Assembly: GCA_006937955.1 (NCBI GenBank)
Contig: SSNP01000248.1
Span: 67,501-131,500 of the forward strand
Direction of reading: 5' to 3'
Length of the DNA: 64,000 bases
From: Pachypanchax playfairii
Taxonomy: Eukaryota; Chordata; Actinopteri; Cyprinodontiformes; Aplocheilidae
Of this stretch, positions 1 through 11,636 are shown one piece after another. The position numbers and the translations under genes are program-made. Within the stretch, counting starts at the first letter, position 1. Each line of letters opens with the position of its first letter. Under the pieces are notes generated by a model. That model searched no databases, was not told the DNA's origin, and was given only the letters and a program-made list of their open reading frames with translations.

Positions 1-365
1 GGAGCTTGTGTGAGGTCTCTCCTCAGGGTCAGTCTTACAAGACCACATCAACCTCAAATGGCCTTCTTTAATGTGAAGAATCAAATATTTAACTGCTTCA
101 GTGGTGATTACAAAAATGACAGAATCAAAGAATAACGTCACTGTATTTGTGTTTAATGTCTTAGTTCTTTAAATGGGACTCATGGCATTTAAATAAAAAA
201 ACACTGATTTAACGCTCTGTGGCTGCCATGCACAAGCCTTCAGCGCTATCATAAAAAGCTTTTGTGTTGATTTGACTGTTCGTACCACACTTTATGTTTT
301 CTGCGTTTTTTCTACATTTTCCACAAAAAATTTATCAACTCAAAATTAAGTCTGTCAGTATCTAT
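1..365. other. no recognisable feature
   Basis: AT-rich sequence. I see no coding exon, tandem repeat or terminal inverted repeat in it. Confidence 0.5.
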
Positions 366-655
366 AGCTGCTTATTCCTGTTCAGGGTCACAGAGAGCTG
401 GTGTCTATCTACAGTGGTCACCCGGTGAGAGGCGGGGTTACATCTGGACAGGTTGCCAGTCCAAAACAGGGCCACATATAGACTCATGCTTAGGGACAAC
501 TTAGAGTTGGCTGCCGGATGGAGTTCCCGGAGAAAACCCACGCATGCACGGAGAGAACATGCAAACTGCATGCAGAAAGGTCCCTGCCTGGTTTCAAACT
601 CACAACCTTCTTTCTGCAAGGCAAAAGCTCTACCCACTACACTAATATGCAGCCC
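366..655 (-). repeat. common teleost SINE/LINE-type dispersed repeat
   Basis: The text matches from memory a very common fish repeat: a 'gccagtccaaaacagggcca' block, an 'acccacgcatgcacggagag' block, then 'catgcaaactgcatgcagaa', ending with a 'ctacccactacactaatatg' block. Read on the minus strand, the right end starts like a tRNA-type head. Fragments of the same kind occur at 5036-5125 and 54829-54925. The small ORFs on both strands here are incidental. Exact family not determined. Confidence 0.6.
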
Positions 656-1164
656 TTGTGCTATTTAATCCAACCAAATATTTTTGTATGTCACTAAAGT
701 TATCTTATCTATTAAAAGGAGACTGACTCCAAAAACTAACAAACAAGTATGATGAAATACATTTGATGTTACTGATTTGGCAACAAACTCTTTAAAAGGA
801 CAAATAGATCGTAGGAGGCTTCAGCATGTGAACAGCCATGAGAAATTTAAGGATGTTGATTAATCACTTTAATTTTCTCCTGAGTTGTAGCCTGTTAATA
901 ACTCCAGTAAAAACTTAAAAACACATCTTTCATGGTTGTGCTTCTTTTTAAAAAGTGAAAAAAAACAAATAACAGTTGAACAATTTGGACAGGACTCAAA
1001 GGCATGAGCCAAAAAACAGTAATGTTAAATAATACCGGAGCCAGAACCAGGACTGGCGGTTTCTTCTCCAAAGTTAATTATTATGAGGCGGTAACCTTTC
1101 CACTTGATACGACGGTAGTGCGCAATGTTTTTCTCGTGCAGTCAGCCTATTGAGAGTGATTTAC
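656..1164. other. no recognisable feature
   Basis: AT-rich spacer with no exon-like ORF and no element boundary that I can define. Confidence 0.45.
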
Positions 1165-1560
1165 CGCGTAAATCACGAAATCTTATAAGAACAGTAAAAA
1201 CACGTGTGATTTCATCAGTACACACAACAACAAGCAGGGAGAAAGATGACAACATGTATTTAGAAGGTATATAATTTATTTTCACACCATCTACGAACTT
1301 CAAACCCGTCACAGGTAATGTATTTTCTCGTAGTCTCGCAAACAGAAATCTGCATGTGTCCTTTTATTTTGAATCTTCCGGGTACGAACGCCTGGTTTCC
1401 TGTCTGGTCCAAACTAAACTGCTAAACTTGACATGTTTTAGAAGCCTACCGCGTAAAAAATAGAACTGCCATGTATTGCTCGTGACACTACGCTTCTGGG
1501 ACGCATCTCATGCACGCTGCTTCGCGCACAGTGGTAATGGTCTCAATGAATTTAATGGCA
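1165..1560 (-). repeat. dispersed repeat family H, copy 1
   Basis: The reverse complement resembles 55075-55560. Shared blocks include 'gatgaaatcacac', 'agatgacaacatgta', 'cacaccatctacgaacttca', 'cagaaatctgcatgtgtcct' and the 'cctgtctggtccaaactaaa' block, all in the same order in the other copy. Copies differ at many positions, so the duplication is old. No terminal repeats or target duplication could be defined. Probably a nonautonomous transposon. Confidence 0.6.
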
Positions 1561-2057
1561 GCTATCAGCCGCGTATTATGCACCACTAACGTTGCACATC
1601 TGTTGCACTTTCAGCAGAAAGCAGGTATAAAAAAAGGTGGATAACACTGATTACAGGCAGCAGGAGATCCAAACAGGAAGTGAAGTTAAATGACACTGGT
1701 GCACAAAAATAAAATCAGGTATTATATATTATTCCAGATCATTTGATGCTACAAATGAACTAAATTAATACAATTAACCCCTAAAGTTCTGAAATAATAC
1801 CGTCCAACACCTGACAGAATTTGATTTTAGGATGTAATTTTTAAATGTATCTGGTTTTCCCCTCAAACAGATAGAAAAGTTACAAAATTGATGTCAGTGC
1901 TGTTTTTGTTCAAGTTAGTGATGAGAACAAAAATGCATTTCCATAATAACTCAGTATCAGTCCAAATAAGTTCTGCATTTTTCCATCCCAGCCAGGATTC
2001 TGTGTGCTTTTCTAAAGAATTTAGCTTGATTCTAATAATGAAATAAGTAAAATAACC
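1561..2057. other. no recognisable feature
   Basis: Spacer before family A copy 1. Nothing coding or repetitive recognised. Confidence 0.45.
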
Positions 2058-2515
2058 TTAAAGAGGCCCTGCCATTAAAAACAGTTTTTCTGAGGTTTCT
2101 GTAGAATATTTTAGCTCCACAGGTGTTCTTACCTTCATAGTGGGTGTGAAAACAGGTCAATAACTTCTCTTTCAGTTTTTATCTCTCAAACTACGCAGGT
2201 TGTGATAAAACCCGAGTTCTCCCGAGTCCGAACGGCCTGTATCTGTTTCATCACAGCTCCTTTGTTAGTTAGTATTCATCAGCTCCCGCAATTGAAACCA
2301 CACCTAGCATGCTGCTAGCTAAAAGCTGTTAGCATATCGTAGCAAACAGGAACATATGACGTCTGACGCTGCCATTTGGAGCGGGGCGGGAAACAGTATA
2401 CCTTGCTCTCATAGGGTAGTTTGTTAGCCAAATAATGAATATGAACCAGCTGCTGCTGACGGAAGGAGCTGGAACCACCCAAATTTAAACACAGACAGAC
2501 TGAAAGGTCTGTTAA

Positions 2516-3648
2516 AGGTGTGATGACATCACTGTTTAAACTGGCGTAAAGCTATTTCATGTAGTAGATATGCCCGCATATGTCAACTCACAAAAGAATT
2601 TGATTAAAAAACTAACAGGGCGGGGGTGTACGGGCAGGTCAGAATCCTCTTCTCAGCAACACGGTTCCTTTCGTTAATGATATGTGGGTCTCCCTGGCTG
2701 ACTTCGCTCTGATTGGCTACAACCATTGCCCGCAGCAAGCCTTTCTTCTCGGCTCCGTCAACAGTCCAGTAACATGGCGAGTGGACGTTTACAACCGTAT
2801 ATGTTCGAGCCTGAAACGTCTTCTGAGAAAGACGGAGGGGTGAACACATAAAACTCAACTAATCACATGAGCCAATAAACAGTGCTGTCAGATGTTATCA
2901 ATGAAAATAGATTCACAATATGGTATGATAAACCTGTTGCTCACGGACATTGTTGCTAGAGCGGCTATCACATGCTAGCATCATGAACTCTTCAGATCAC
3001 GAACAAACGTTTATCAGGCAAGGCAGCATTTTATTAAATAAATAAACTTACAGGTATTGACGATGTGGTCGCCTCCTTCAGGGTTGGTAAAGAATTTTTA
3101 ATTAAAATCAGTTTCTTTGACAATCCCAACTTGAATTCACCCAAGTTATGGAAGCAGTCCTCCGTGAAGTGAGCTGAACATATTTTCTAATTGAGGTTAT
3201 AACTGCGTGGCACTTCTCCATAAATGAACTTCAGCCACTCTTCTCTAGTTTTTTCATCCTTTGGGAGTGAGTGTAAACTTCCAGCATGGGTTGAGCATCC
3301 TTGGACACGACATGTCCCCGTTTGCTTAGCCATCTCTTCTCAAGAGCAGCAGCACAAGCTAGCGCAACGCAGCTAACGGTGTATGGGCTGGGGGTGGGGT
3401 GTGGGGGGGGACTGTTTACTTCACTGTGCACTTTTATTGAACGCTATGAAATACGTAGGATGAAATGCCACGTAGGAAAAAATGGTGCTTTCCGATTCAA
3501 CCGTTTTTTAAATATCAAACAAAGCGGACCGCCCACAAACGGGAACTTTGATACTCGCTTTGGACGTTCACACGGCCTCATCAGTGCACAACACATCATG
3601 ATATACCCCAAAAACCTCAAAAAAGTGCATTTTGATGTCATAACCCCT
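2516..3648 (-). mobile_element. element K: TTAA-flanked Kolobok-like transposon remnant
   Basis: It interrupts family A copy 1 exactly at a TTAA (2512-2515 and 3649-3652), while intact A copies carry a single TTAA there. Inside the TTAAs, the termini AGGTGTGATGACATCA and TGATGTCATAACCCCT are imperfect inverted repeats. On the minus strand it carries a THAP-type zinc-finger exon (3052-3333). A TTAA duplication plus a THAP domain is the combination described for the Kolobok superfamily. At 1.1 kb it is too short for a whole transposase, so it is an internally deleted copy. Its position inside A shows it inserted later than A. Confidence 0.75.
3052..3333 (-). pseudogene. decayed THAP zinc-finger exon in element K
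   Basis: Reading the minus strand from ATG at 3333 gives a 94-codon exon ending at a GTAAGT splice donor (GT at 3051-3050). The THAP C2CH pattern is visible: C8-x4-C13, then HSLP (21-24), W33, and C52-x2-H55 in CSAHF. Canonical THAP domains have the same order of two Cys, a Pro, a Trp and a Cys/His pair, with similar spacing. Codon 49 is TAG (3189-3187), so the copy cannot make a full domain. THAP domains bind transposon ends in P-element and Kolobok transposases. No downstream catalytic exon was found. The ORFs in other frames across this stretch are not the THAP frame. Confidence 0.75.
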
Positions 3649-3757
3649 TTAATAAGTGTTTCCTGACATTTTTTAGATATCAAATGTTTCATATTACTGG
3701 TTAATACTTAAGAAATAACCACAAAGTCCTGAAATGTGTATGAAATGGCCTCTTTAA

Positions 3758-5035
3758 GACTCCTGAGCATCTCCAAACAGATGCTGAAGTTAATTTGTTT
3801 CAGACAAAGAAGAGAAAATGGCTCACTTTAAAAACTTTAAATGAGCCTTTGCTACAACTTCTAGATGGTACAATGACATGCACTTGGTTTGCGTTTCCAT
3901 TTAGTTAAAGTGTGCTCTGCCCCGAGGAAACTGCACGGTGATGTGTGATCTCAAGCAGCTGTAAAAATGTTCATGTTACTACGTTTGGAATTACAGTCAG
4001 ACTAAACTGTGTGTGTCAGTCACACATTGACTGATACTATCTAATGGTGAAAAAAAGTTGGTCTTCTGCTCTATACGCTTTAGTGGTTCCAGCAGCTTTC
4101 CTCTTCTTTTATGTTCTCAGTTACCCTCATTCTCTTTCTTTTACTCTTAATTGAGGGTGGAGGAACTCTTAATCATAGTACACTGCACATTAATGACCTG
4201 CAGGAGCCTTCACCACCCACATGGAGCTGCCAGAAAGGAAGCAAAAAGGGGAACAAGATTAAATCACTGATTGAATCACAAAAGTGTCTGCATAAGCATG
4301 CCTGGGGGTGAGTGACGCTTCAAGAAAGTGTGACTAAGGGCTTACTTGTGTGTCCCCGGTGGAGGAGGGGCAAAAGGGTCAGTGGTCACCTGTGGCTAAA
4401 CAAAAAACCAGAGCCCCCCACACAAAGTCATGTGGCTGGGAACGGGGGCCGGGGTGGAGAAAGATTATTAGTATGGGCACTCGCCTGGCCTCCAACAATG
4501 ACGGATCAGCATCTGTACATCCCGACACACTGACACTTATCCTCGGGGGGGTGATGACCGTATGGGGTTTGTGTGGGGGTATGGCTAAAAGCCAGAAGGA
4601 GGGGGAGGATTGGTGGACATCTGTAGATACATAACAGCATAGTGGTTTGTGGAGCAGCGCCGGCTGTCAGGCATCAGCAGATCGGCCGACTTAGACTGCC
4701 GTCCATCTGCATCTCATTTCAGCTTTTCACTGCGTCTGACCGGCAACAGAAACCCTGTACGGTGAGAGGTGAAGGGCAACCATCACACCGACAGGTGCAG
4801 AGAACAAATCCTTTGTCCCAGAACACAAGTCAACCCAACAACATAATGTTCTGACTGAAATAATCAATATTCTAAAGCTGTTTCCGTGTTTTTCTCAAAG
4901 ATTTTAGCAGTGAAGGATTTTAGTCAGCAGTGGAAATGATGATGTGATGCATAATCATCCCTGAGAGTGCAGCAGAACAGTTCTCTGGAATAGTTTCATT
5001 GTCAGGTCAAATTTTGGACAACAGAAAATACACAT
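3758..5035. other. spacer, no recognisable gene
   Basis: It includes a GC-richer part (about 4200-4850) with overlapping short ORFs, none resembling a known domain. No terminal repeats found. It could be regulatory or an old repeat; I cannot tell. Confidence 0.35.
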
Positions 5036-5125
5036 CACCAGTCCGTCACAGGGCCACATAGAAAAGCATTCACACACAGCAAGGGCCAGACCTAGAGTCA
5101 CCAGCTAATCCATCATGAAGGGTTT
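5036..5125 (-). repeat. fragment of common teleost dispersed repeat
   Basis: The 'ccagtccgtcacagggccac' and 'cctagagtcaccagctaatc' blocks match the left part of the repeat at 366-655. Confidence 0.5.
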
Positions 5126-5324
5126 GAATTACAGGAAGCTAATGGGAGCTTGACTCCCCTTAAAGGGAGAGGGGCTCCCCTGAAAGCCCTCAACTGACAC
5201 AACGAGATAAAAATAATTCAGTTCTAACATTTTTTCACAAGAATCCCAATGTGTTTTAGATTTAAATAATATCTGAATTTGTCCACTTCATTTGTTAGAT
5301 TTCTTACATTTTCAATCATGGAAC

Positions 5325-5800
5325 TCGAAGGTGTAAAAGAAGGAGGACAGACGATATGCTCTTTGAAACAGTTTATTGAAGAGGGTGGAGTTCATACGCA
5401 GAGCAAACAGCAAGCGCTACAAACAAGAAGCAGCAGAACTCTATCTCAGGGCAGGACAGACAAAAGTCATTAATCCCAGAGACAGTCCAGCTCATACACA
5501 ACAGAAATCAGGCAGACGAGTCCAATACATCATTCAAAATCTTAGTCCAAGGAAATCGAGGAGTTTTAGTCATGAGGGCTGAAGCACAGACAAAGGCTAG
5601 GCAAAGGCGGAGTCTAAGCAGCTGGCTGCTAGCAGATAGATCCAGGTAGTCAGAGGAAGCAAAGGTACCAAAGGAACAGGTGAAAGACAAGATTGGGTGC
5701 AGTCCAGGGTTAAAATCACAAAAACAGGCAGACAGGATGCTAGACAGGGTACAAGTGCAAGTCTGGAAATGTAGGAGCAATTCAAGACCTAATAAGTGAA
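5325..5800 (-). repeat. possible LTR-like fragment with poly(A) signal
   Basis: Read on the minus strand, the sequence ends with AATAAA (complement of 5372-5377) in a 'ttcaataaactgtttcaaag' context, typical of fish LTR or LTR-like repeat ends. A + strand sequence of similar style lies at 56690-57440. No paired LTR, primer-binding site or pol-like ORF is visible. Weak call. Confidence 0.3.
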
Positions 5801-7118
5801 CAAAGAACGGAGAGACAGACAGGTGAGGAGAGTGATTAGGTGGTGAACATGTGCAGGAAATCTAGTGGCTGACAAGACGCAGTGACGGCGTGAGTAAACT
5901 GACACAAACCTCGATCGATGACACGTTGAGGGACAATGCATGACAACATTCAATTTAACAAAAACTATAACTTGAATGTAATCCCTGTGACCATACATGC
6001 ATGGTGGTAGTGTTTTAAAGATGTATACATAAATCATGCTAATGCTAATCTAAATAAAATATGGGTGCAGGTGAATTGGGAAACTGAACTGCACCATGCA
6101 AAATATGATTTCCCCAAAAGCTTCCCTCATGCATGTTGTGGTATATGGGAAGAAGCTGCAGTTCCTGGAAAAAAAACCCACAGTGTTAGGATTTAGAAAG
6201 ATCAAACCCTCCAGTAGAATTATCCTTTTTATTAAACAAAGTGTAGAATATCCTTGAAATATTGTTTTCACGGAGAAAATTAGACTAAATTAAAGACTAT
6301 ATGTAGAAATAACAAAGTTTGTTTTTCATGCCACATAGAAACTAGTATCACAACAGAAAACCTGTAGTTAAGCATCAGCACGAGAGCAGCGACTGTTTGG
6401 AACTGGCTCTGTCTGACTTATATAATTATTCTGTTCTGATGTCTGTTTTTTAATGAAAAATAAAGAAGAGAAAAAAAAACAGCTGGAATGAAAATGTCCT
6501 TTGCTGTTGCCATTGCTTTCATAAACTTCATGCATCTGTTGAATTGATTATTTAGAAATTTAAAAAACAAAAACTAACTAACAGAGCAAAAACTGGCTGA
6601 CAATCAATGAAAACTTGCTGGAAATCAGGTCCTTGTCAAATATCAAACATTAAATCTTTATATTGATTAGTTTTGAGCTACAGAAAAAAACTAACTGGAT
6701 GATGGCTGAAGCAAACAGAAATGATCCACGACAAACTCAACTTTTTTTCTTGCAGTGAATAAAAATGTATAGACTGAACTGTAATAAACTGTTTTCAACA
6801 GTAAGTTTGTGAAGATTCTCAGTCGTTCAGATTAAATCAGACAAAAAACAAGACCAGTTGCTCTTTTTGAAAACTCCTTAAATAGTTTACGACAGGGTTT
6901 ATTTACTGAGAATAGAAATCTGTTCATGTCTGAGTTTCATCCCCGTCTTCCTGGAACACTAACTTTATCTGATCACTGTGTTTCTACTGCAGAAAGTTGT
7001 GCTGAGAACTTTCCAGTTATCTTCTTGTCTAGACAGGTGAGTACTGAGGCGACTCCATCAGGCTGACTGAGGTAAAACAACAAACTGAATGCCAAAAGAA
7101 AGGTAGGCATGGATATGA
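5801..7118. other. no recognisable feature
   Basis: AT-rich sequence with short incidental ORFs on the minus strand and no motif or element end that I recognise. Confidence 0.4.
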
Positions 7119-7680
7119 GACTTTGTGGTTATTTCTTAAAGTTTAACCAGTAATATGAAACATTTTTTATGTAAAAAAAACATCAGGAAACACTGATTAA
7201 CAGACCTTTCAATCCGTCTGCATTAAAATTCGGGTGGTTCCGGCTCCTTCCGTCATGCTTCGTCAGCAGCTCGTTCATATTCATTATTCGAATTTGCTGG
7301 ACTCTGATTGGTTAACAAACTAGCCTATCAGAGCAAGGTATACTGTTTCCTGCCCCGCTGCGCATGGCAACATCAGACGTCGTCTCTTCCTGTTTAATAC
7401 GTCTTATGCTACAGCTTTTAGCCAGCAGCATGCTAGCCGTGGTTTCAACTGTGGGAGCTGCCGAATACTAACGAACAAAGGAGTTGTGATGAAACAGATA
7501 CAGGACGTTTGGACTCGAGAGAACTCAGGTGTTATCACCACCTGCGTAGTTTGAGAGATTAAAACTAAAAGAGAAGTTGTTGACCTGTTTTCACCCACTA
7601 TGAAGGTAAGAACACCTGTGGAGCTAAAATATTCAACAGAAACCTCAGAAAAAACATTTTTAATGGAAGGGCCTCTTTAA
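7119..7680 (-). mobile_element. family A MITE, copy 2
   Basis: Reverse-oriented copy. It ends with the inverted terminus GGGCCTCTTTAA at 7680. The opposite terminus is missing: homology starts at 'gactttgtggttatttctta', so one TIR has been lost. It is otherwise collinear with copy 4 (29737-30325). Confidence 0.8.
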
Positions 7681-7887
7681 CAACTTTTCAGATCATCTAT
7701 AAGTTCAATGAGAGATTCAGGTGTAGTGAAGAAGGCTTCAGGCCAGCAAGCACCAGAACACTTTCCTGAAGTTGATTCAGCTGCAGTTTGATGCTCCATG
7801 ACTGCAGAGCTCAGTCAGAGACGACAGCAGACACAGATCCTTACACAGGTCACATGTAGTGTTGCTCCTCAGCTGGGGGATTTGTCA

Positions 7888-8035
7888 AGTTTATTTATGG
7901 AGCACTTTAACATACAGCATGACAGCTGACTGAAGTGCTGTACAACAAATCAAGAAATGAAGCAAAATCGAAAATGCGACTCTAAACAAATACTTATACA
8001 AAGAATAAAACTAGGAAGAAAATACAATAAAAGAC
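7888..8035. repeat. teleost dispersed repeat fragment
   Basis: The motif 'tttatttatggagcacttta' followed by 'gaagtgctgtacaacaaatc' resembles a common fish repeat built around 'tttatatagcac' and 'aaagtgctgtacaa'. Family unknown. Confidence 0.4.
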
Positions 8036-8623
8036 AGGCTGTGTAATCAGGAGTAGGGGTGTTGATACCACCGATATCAACATCTATAACCAAAAGCTAA
8101 CTTAAAATAATGGGTTTCAGATGAGATTTAAACAAATTAGGCTAACTCTCAGTTCAGCATCCAGACACAACCATGAAGGAAGAACTGTACCAAAACATCC
8201 TCTGAGAGCTCCTTCTATCAACCACCCAGTCACTGAAAAAGCAGATTTTGAGAAAACCTACATCTGAGTCATGATTTAAACTTTAGGCTCGTGGTGTACA
8301 TGATGTCTTTCTACTGACTGAATAGAATCATATTTTTTCCTTGAGTCTGTTTTTTTCTCCTGTGCAAAAAAGTGTTATTCCAATTCCATTCTGCTAGTCT
8401 CTGTTAAAGAGGCCGTTCAATTAAAAACATTTTTTCTGAGGTTTCTGTTGAATATTTTAGCTCCACAGGTGTGGAAACAACGCAGGTGGTGATAACACCT
8501 GAGTTCTCCCAAGTTCTAATGGCCTGTATCTGTTTCGTCACAACTCCTTTGTTCATTAGTATTCAATAGCTCCCACAGTTGAAACCGCGCCTAGCATGCT
8601 GCTGGCTAAAAGCTGTGGCATAA

Positions 8624-9389
8624 CCCCTCCTTTCCACCGGACGCGTCAGCAGTACGTTACTGCAGCAGCATGTCATACGCAGCTGATGGGCAACGCTGTA
8701 GTCAATAGAACCCTTTCCACAGCAGCGCGAGTCGAAGCGTCTCAGGAGAGACATGTCGCAGCAAATATGCAGCGGTTCTATTTTTTAAGCGCTACGCGTG
8801 TGAAACTGTGCGGCCCTGAAGTTATTACCTAGCAGTCTTCTTTGTTTTTCCATCATGGACGACAAACGGCTGATTACCGAAGTGGAGAAGTACCAAATCC
8901 TGTTTGATCCGAGTCACGTTTTTTATAAAGACAGCCTCAAGAAGGATAAAGCATGGACAAGATGGTGAGTTTATGCTACTTATTAACGTTATTTCGGAGG
9001 GAGCAGCCTTCTGGATCTTTTAATGTCCTTCATATTTACATGTCTACTCTACAGTACCTCGGCTCACCACTAACATTATTCAGTTGGACTTTAAGTGAAT
9101 TTGGATATTACCTTTCTTAACATAAACGTATTGGCGATTATAAAACGGACAGAACATAAAACACAAACCTTTTGGAGCCATGCTTTTTCCTGCTTGTTGT
9201 TGTGGATACTGACAAGGTCACGCGTGATTTTGCTAATCTCACGTGACTTCGTGCTCTTTCTCTGACAGCTGCTTCCCTGCTGCTACGCGTCTGATACGCA
9301 TCCGGTGGAAAGGGCCAAGCAGCAGCATACGCAAGCGAGACATGCTGCTGCAGTAACGTGCTGCTGACGCATCCGGTGGAAAGGAGGGG
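8624..9389 (+). mobile_element. element C: PIF/Harbinger-like, carries a MADF exon
   Basis: Long inverted termini: 'cccctcctttccaccgga' at the left and 'tccggtggaaaggagggg' at the right, extending inward through 'cagcagtacgttactgcagc' and its complement for about 46 bp. In intact A copies the target reads gcaTAAgacg. Here TAA (8621-8623) lies left and GAA (9390-9392) right, consistent with a 3-bp TAA duplication with one substitution, the PIF/Harbinger rule. It contains an exon for the start of a MADF domain, also expected of Harbinger-type elements. No transposase exon. A solo right end of the same family lies at 43866-43928. Confidence 0.7.
8855..8964 (+). pseudogene. MADF-domain first exon inside element C
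   Basis: The ATG at 8855 opens a frame of about 37 codons beginning MDDKRLITEVEKYQ, followed by LFDPSHVFYKD and then KDKAWTR, ending at a GTGAGT donor (from 8965). The order 'RLI-EV-K...L-DPSH--YKD---KD-AW' is that of the first half of a MADF domain (a Myb/SANT-like DNA-binding module). In PIF/Harbinger transposons such a protein partners the transposase. The second half is absent from this element but is found in element E (20872-21021), which belongs to a different terminal-repeat family. The exon has no internal stop. Confidence 0.7.
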
Positions 9390-9684
9390 GAAGACGTAGC
9401 AAACAGGAAGATAGATCGTCTGCTGTTGCCATGCATAGCAGGGTAGGAAACAGTATGCCTTGCTCTCATAGGCTAGTTTGTTAGCCAATCTGAGTCCAGC
9501 AAATTCAAATTATGAATATTAATGAGTTACAGCCCGAATCCTGACGGAACCAGCACAATTTTGACGCAGATAGAATGAAAGGTCAATTAATCAGTGTTTC
9601 CTAACGTTTTTAGATTCATATTACAGGTTAATACTTCAGAAATAACCACAAAGTCATGAAATTTGTGTGAAATGGCCTCTTTAA

Positions 9685-11407
9685 AAAGCCTTTTGAATTT
9701 TTATCTAGAATGATCTGAGGAAATGTGTCCATGTAAGAGGGATTGGCCTTCATGAAGCTGCATATCAGACTGAAGGAATGGAAGGTCCATCCGGGGGGAG
9801 AGACTAATAAAAGTGTTGTGACTGATGACTGGGGTTCCTTCCTGAAAATTAATGCCAGCAAGTTTATTAGTAAACTTCATTATTAACTTGAAGACAAATC
9901 AGCAAAGAAGTGCTGCCGGTGCATCTACCTGATGTTCTCCAGCAAAGAAACCCCTGGGAGTGTTGGATCTGTTTGAGTTTTCAATAACAAGTGTGCTGGG
10001 GATGGATAGAGAGAAGCAAGGAAAACAGCACACCATGCAACAAATCAGATCATTAAGGTGTTTTCTTAAAGTTATTTATATCTCATGCAAGACTGATTCA
10101 AATGAAGTCACTTAGGCTGAATTTAAACATGCAGGAAGAAACTCCTGAGAAGAAAACTCACTCTCGTTTGTGACATGCCAGTTTTTTTTCTTACGCAAAT
10201 AATCTCCCACTTGTGCCCCACCTCCATGTTTTGGGTATTTGAATGATTCATGAAGGAGCTGCCACAAAGCTCTGGGACTCCTAATGTGAACCACTGTCTG
10301 TTTTTAATGTGTTGCTCCTGATAAACACTCAGGTACTGGTCCTCGACACAAGGCTGGCTCTGTCCCACATTTGATTTGCCTGATTTCTCACAAAATACAC
10401 ACACGCACAGATCTGCTCTGCCCTGTGCGTTCCTCCCAGTAACTGGGAGAGGTTCTGTCTCCAGAATATGATCTCAGCTGATGCCAGGAGACTCTTTTTT
10501 TGTTTACTTTTCATTTTTACTCTGTGCCACAACCCCACTCTGGGGCCTTCTTATCCCTGCTACACTTCTAAAAACTTGTACTGTCTGCACTTCTGCTTTT
10601 CCCTTGTGTATTTCTGTTAGAAACTCAAACCTCCTGTTTGATCTGAGACTCAGCTAAAACAAATATACATTTAGAATTGTTTCTACAAGCCAAACAATGC
10701 CATGTCTTAAATAAACAGCTTTTGCATGTTTGGCTGCATCGGTGAGCTACACAAGACTCACCGATGGAGCTCAATTCAAAGGATTTCTTAAAGAGGATAT
10801 ATTCAGGCTGAATCTTGGTCTCAGTCCTCCTCTCGTGGTAAAAGATATCATGTCACTTCCTGTTTGTCTCAGTTGCATTGTTTGATTGTTGCTCTTCCAG
10901 GTCTCCAGGCATTTTTCATATTTGTACTTGCTTTTTTACATATTTCACTTATCAGCCTTCAAGTTCTTTAGTTTTTAACATTTCACTTTTTTTCCAGTCC
11001 ATCTGTATTGATGGATCCATCCCACCTCACAGGTGTTCCATTTCAAGATGCTGATTGGATGGCATGATTGTTGCAAAGATGCGCCTTAGACTGGCCACAA
11101 TAAAAGGCCACTCTGAAATGTTCAGCTTTCTTTTAATTGGTGGTGGGGGGGTCTGGGGTCAGTATCTGGTGTGACCACCATTTGCCTCATGCAGACCCCC
11201 TCAATAATTTATTTACAGCACGACTAACGTAACACACAGACCCAAGAGCTGTCTCCATACTCACCATCTCTCAACCTGGTAAATATAACACTGTTCCTCA
11301 GAATGAAAAAATTGTGAGTCTGGATAATTTGGCACAACGTTTGCATCACAAGTGTTTGGAAAATTAATGTATCTGCTCGCATAACACTGAATTGCAAATC
11401 TGTAACA
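9685..11407. other. spacer, no recognisable gene
   Basis: Several short minus-strand ORFs (for example around 10123-10538) have no domain resemblance. No element boundaries seen. A G-run 'ggtggtgggggggtctgggg' lies near 11142. Confidence 0.4.
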
Positions 11408-11636
11408 CACTAGACCAGGGGTGCCCAAAGTCAGGCCTCGAGGGCCACTATCCTGCATGTTTTAGATGTTTCCCTGTTTCAACACACCTGATTCAAATGA
11501 ACAAGTCGTTAACAGGTTACTGCAGCACTTGTTGAAATGCAGAGGATTAGAATCAGGTGTGTTGAAACAGGGAAACATCTAAAACATGCAGGATAGTGGC
11601 CCTCGAGGCCTGGAGCTTGACACCCCTGCACTAGAC
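11408..11636. mobile_element. 213-bp hAT-type palindromic MITE with 8-bp TSD
   Basis: The element is 11416-11628, from CAGGGGTGCCC to GACACCCCTG, flanked by exact 8-bp duplications CACTAGAC at 11408-11415 and 11629-11636. The two halves are near-complementary over most of the length ('cctcgagggccactatcctg' against its complement), so a single strand would fold into a long hairpin. CAGGGGT termini with 8-bp duplications mark hAT elements. Confidence 0.9.

Larger units (their letters stand above)
2058..3757 (+). mobile_element. family A TTAA-type MITE, copy 1, split by element K
   Basis: The left end is TTAAAGAGGCCCT and the right end GGCCTCTTTAA, an inverted pair of about 15 bp that recurs in all copies. 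The A sequence is 2058-2515 plus 3649-3757, about 0.56 kb once the insertion is removed. That agrees with the uninterrupted copies at 29737-30325 and 52028-52607. No long ORF is shared by the copies, so it is nonautonomous. TTAA at both termini is the target preference of piggyBac and Kolobok transposons; which of the two is not shown by A itself. Confidence 0.8.
8404..9684 (+). mobile_element. family A MITE, copy 3, split by element C
   Basis: Both family A termini are present: TTAAAGAGGCC at 8404 and GGCCTCTTTAA ending at 9684. The A sequence is broken between 8623 and 9390 by element C. Removing C leaves about 0.52 kb collinear with the other A copies. Confidence 0.8.
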
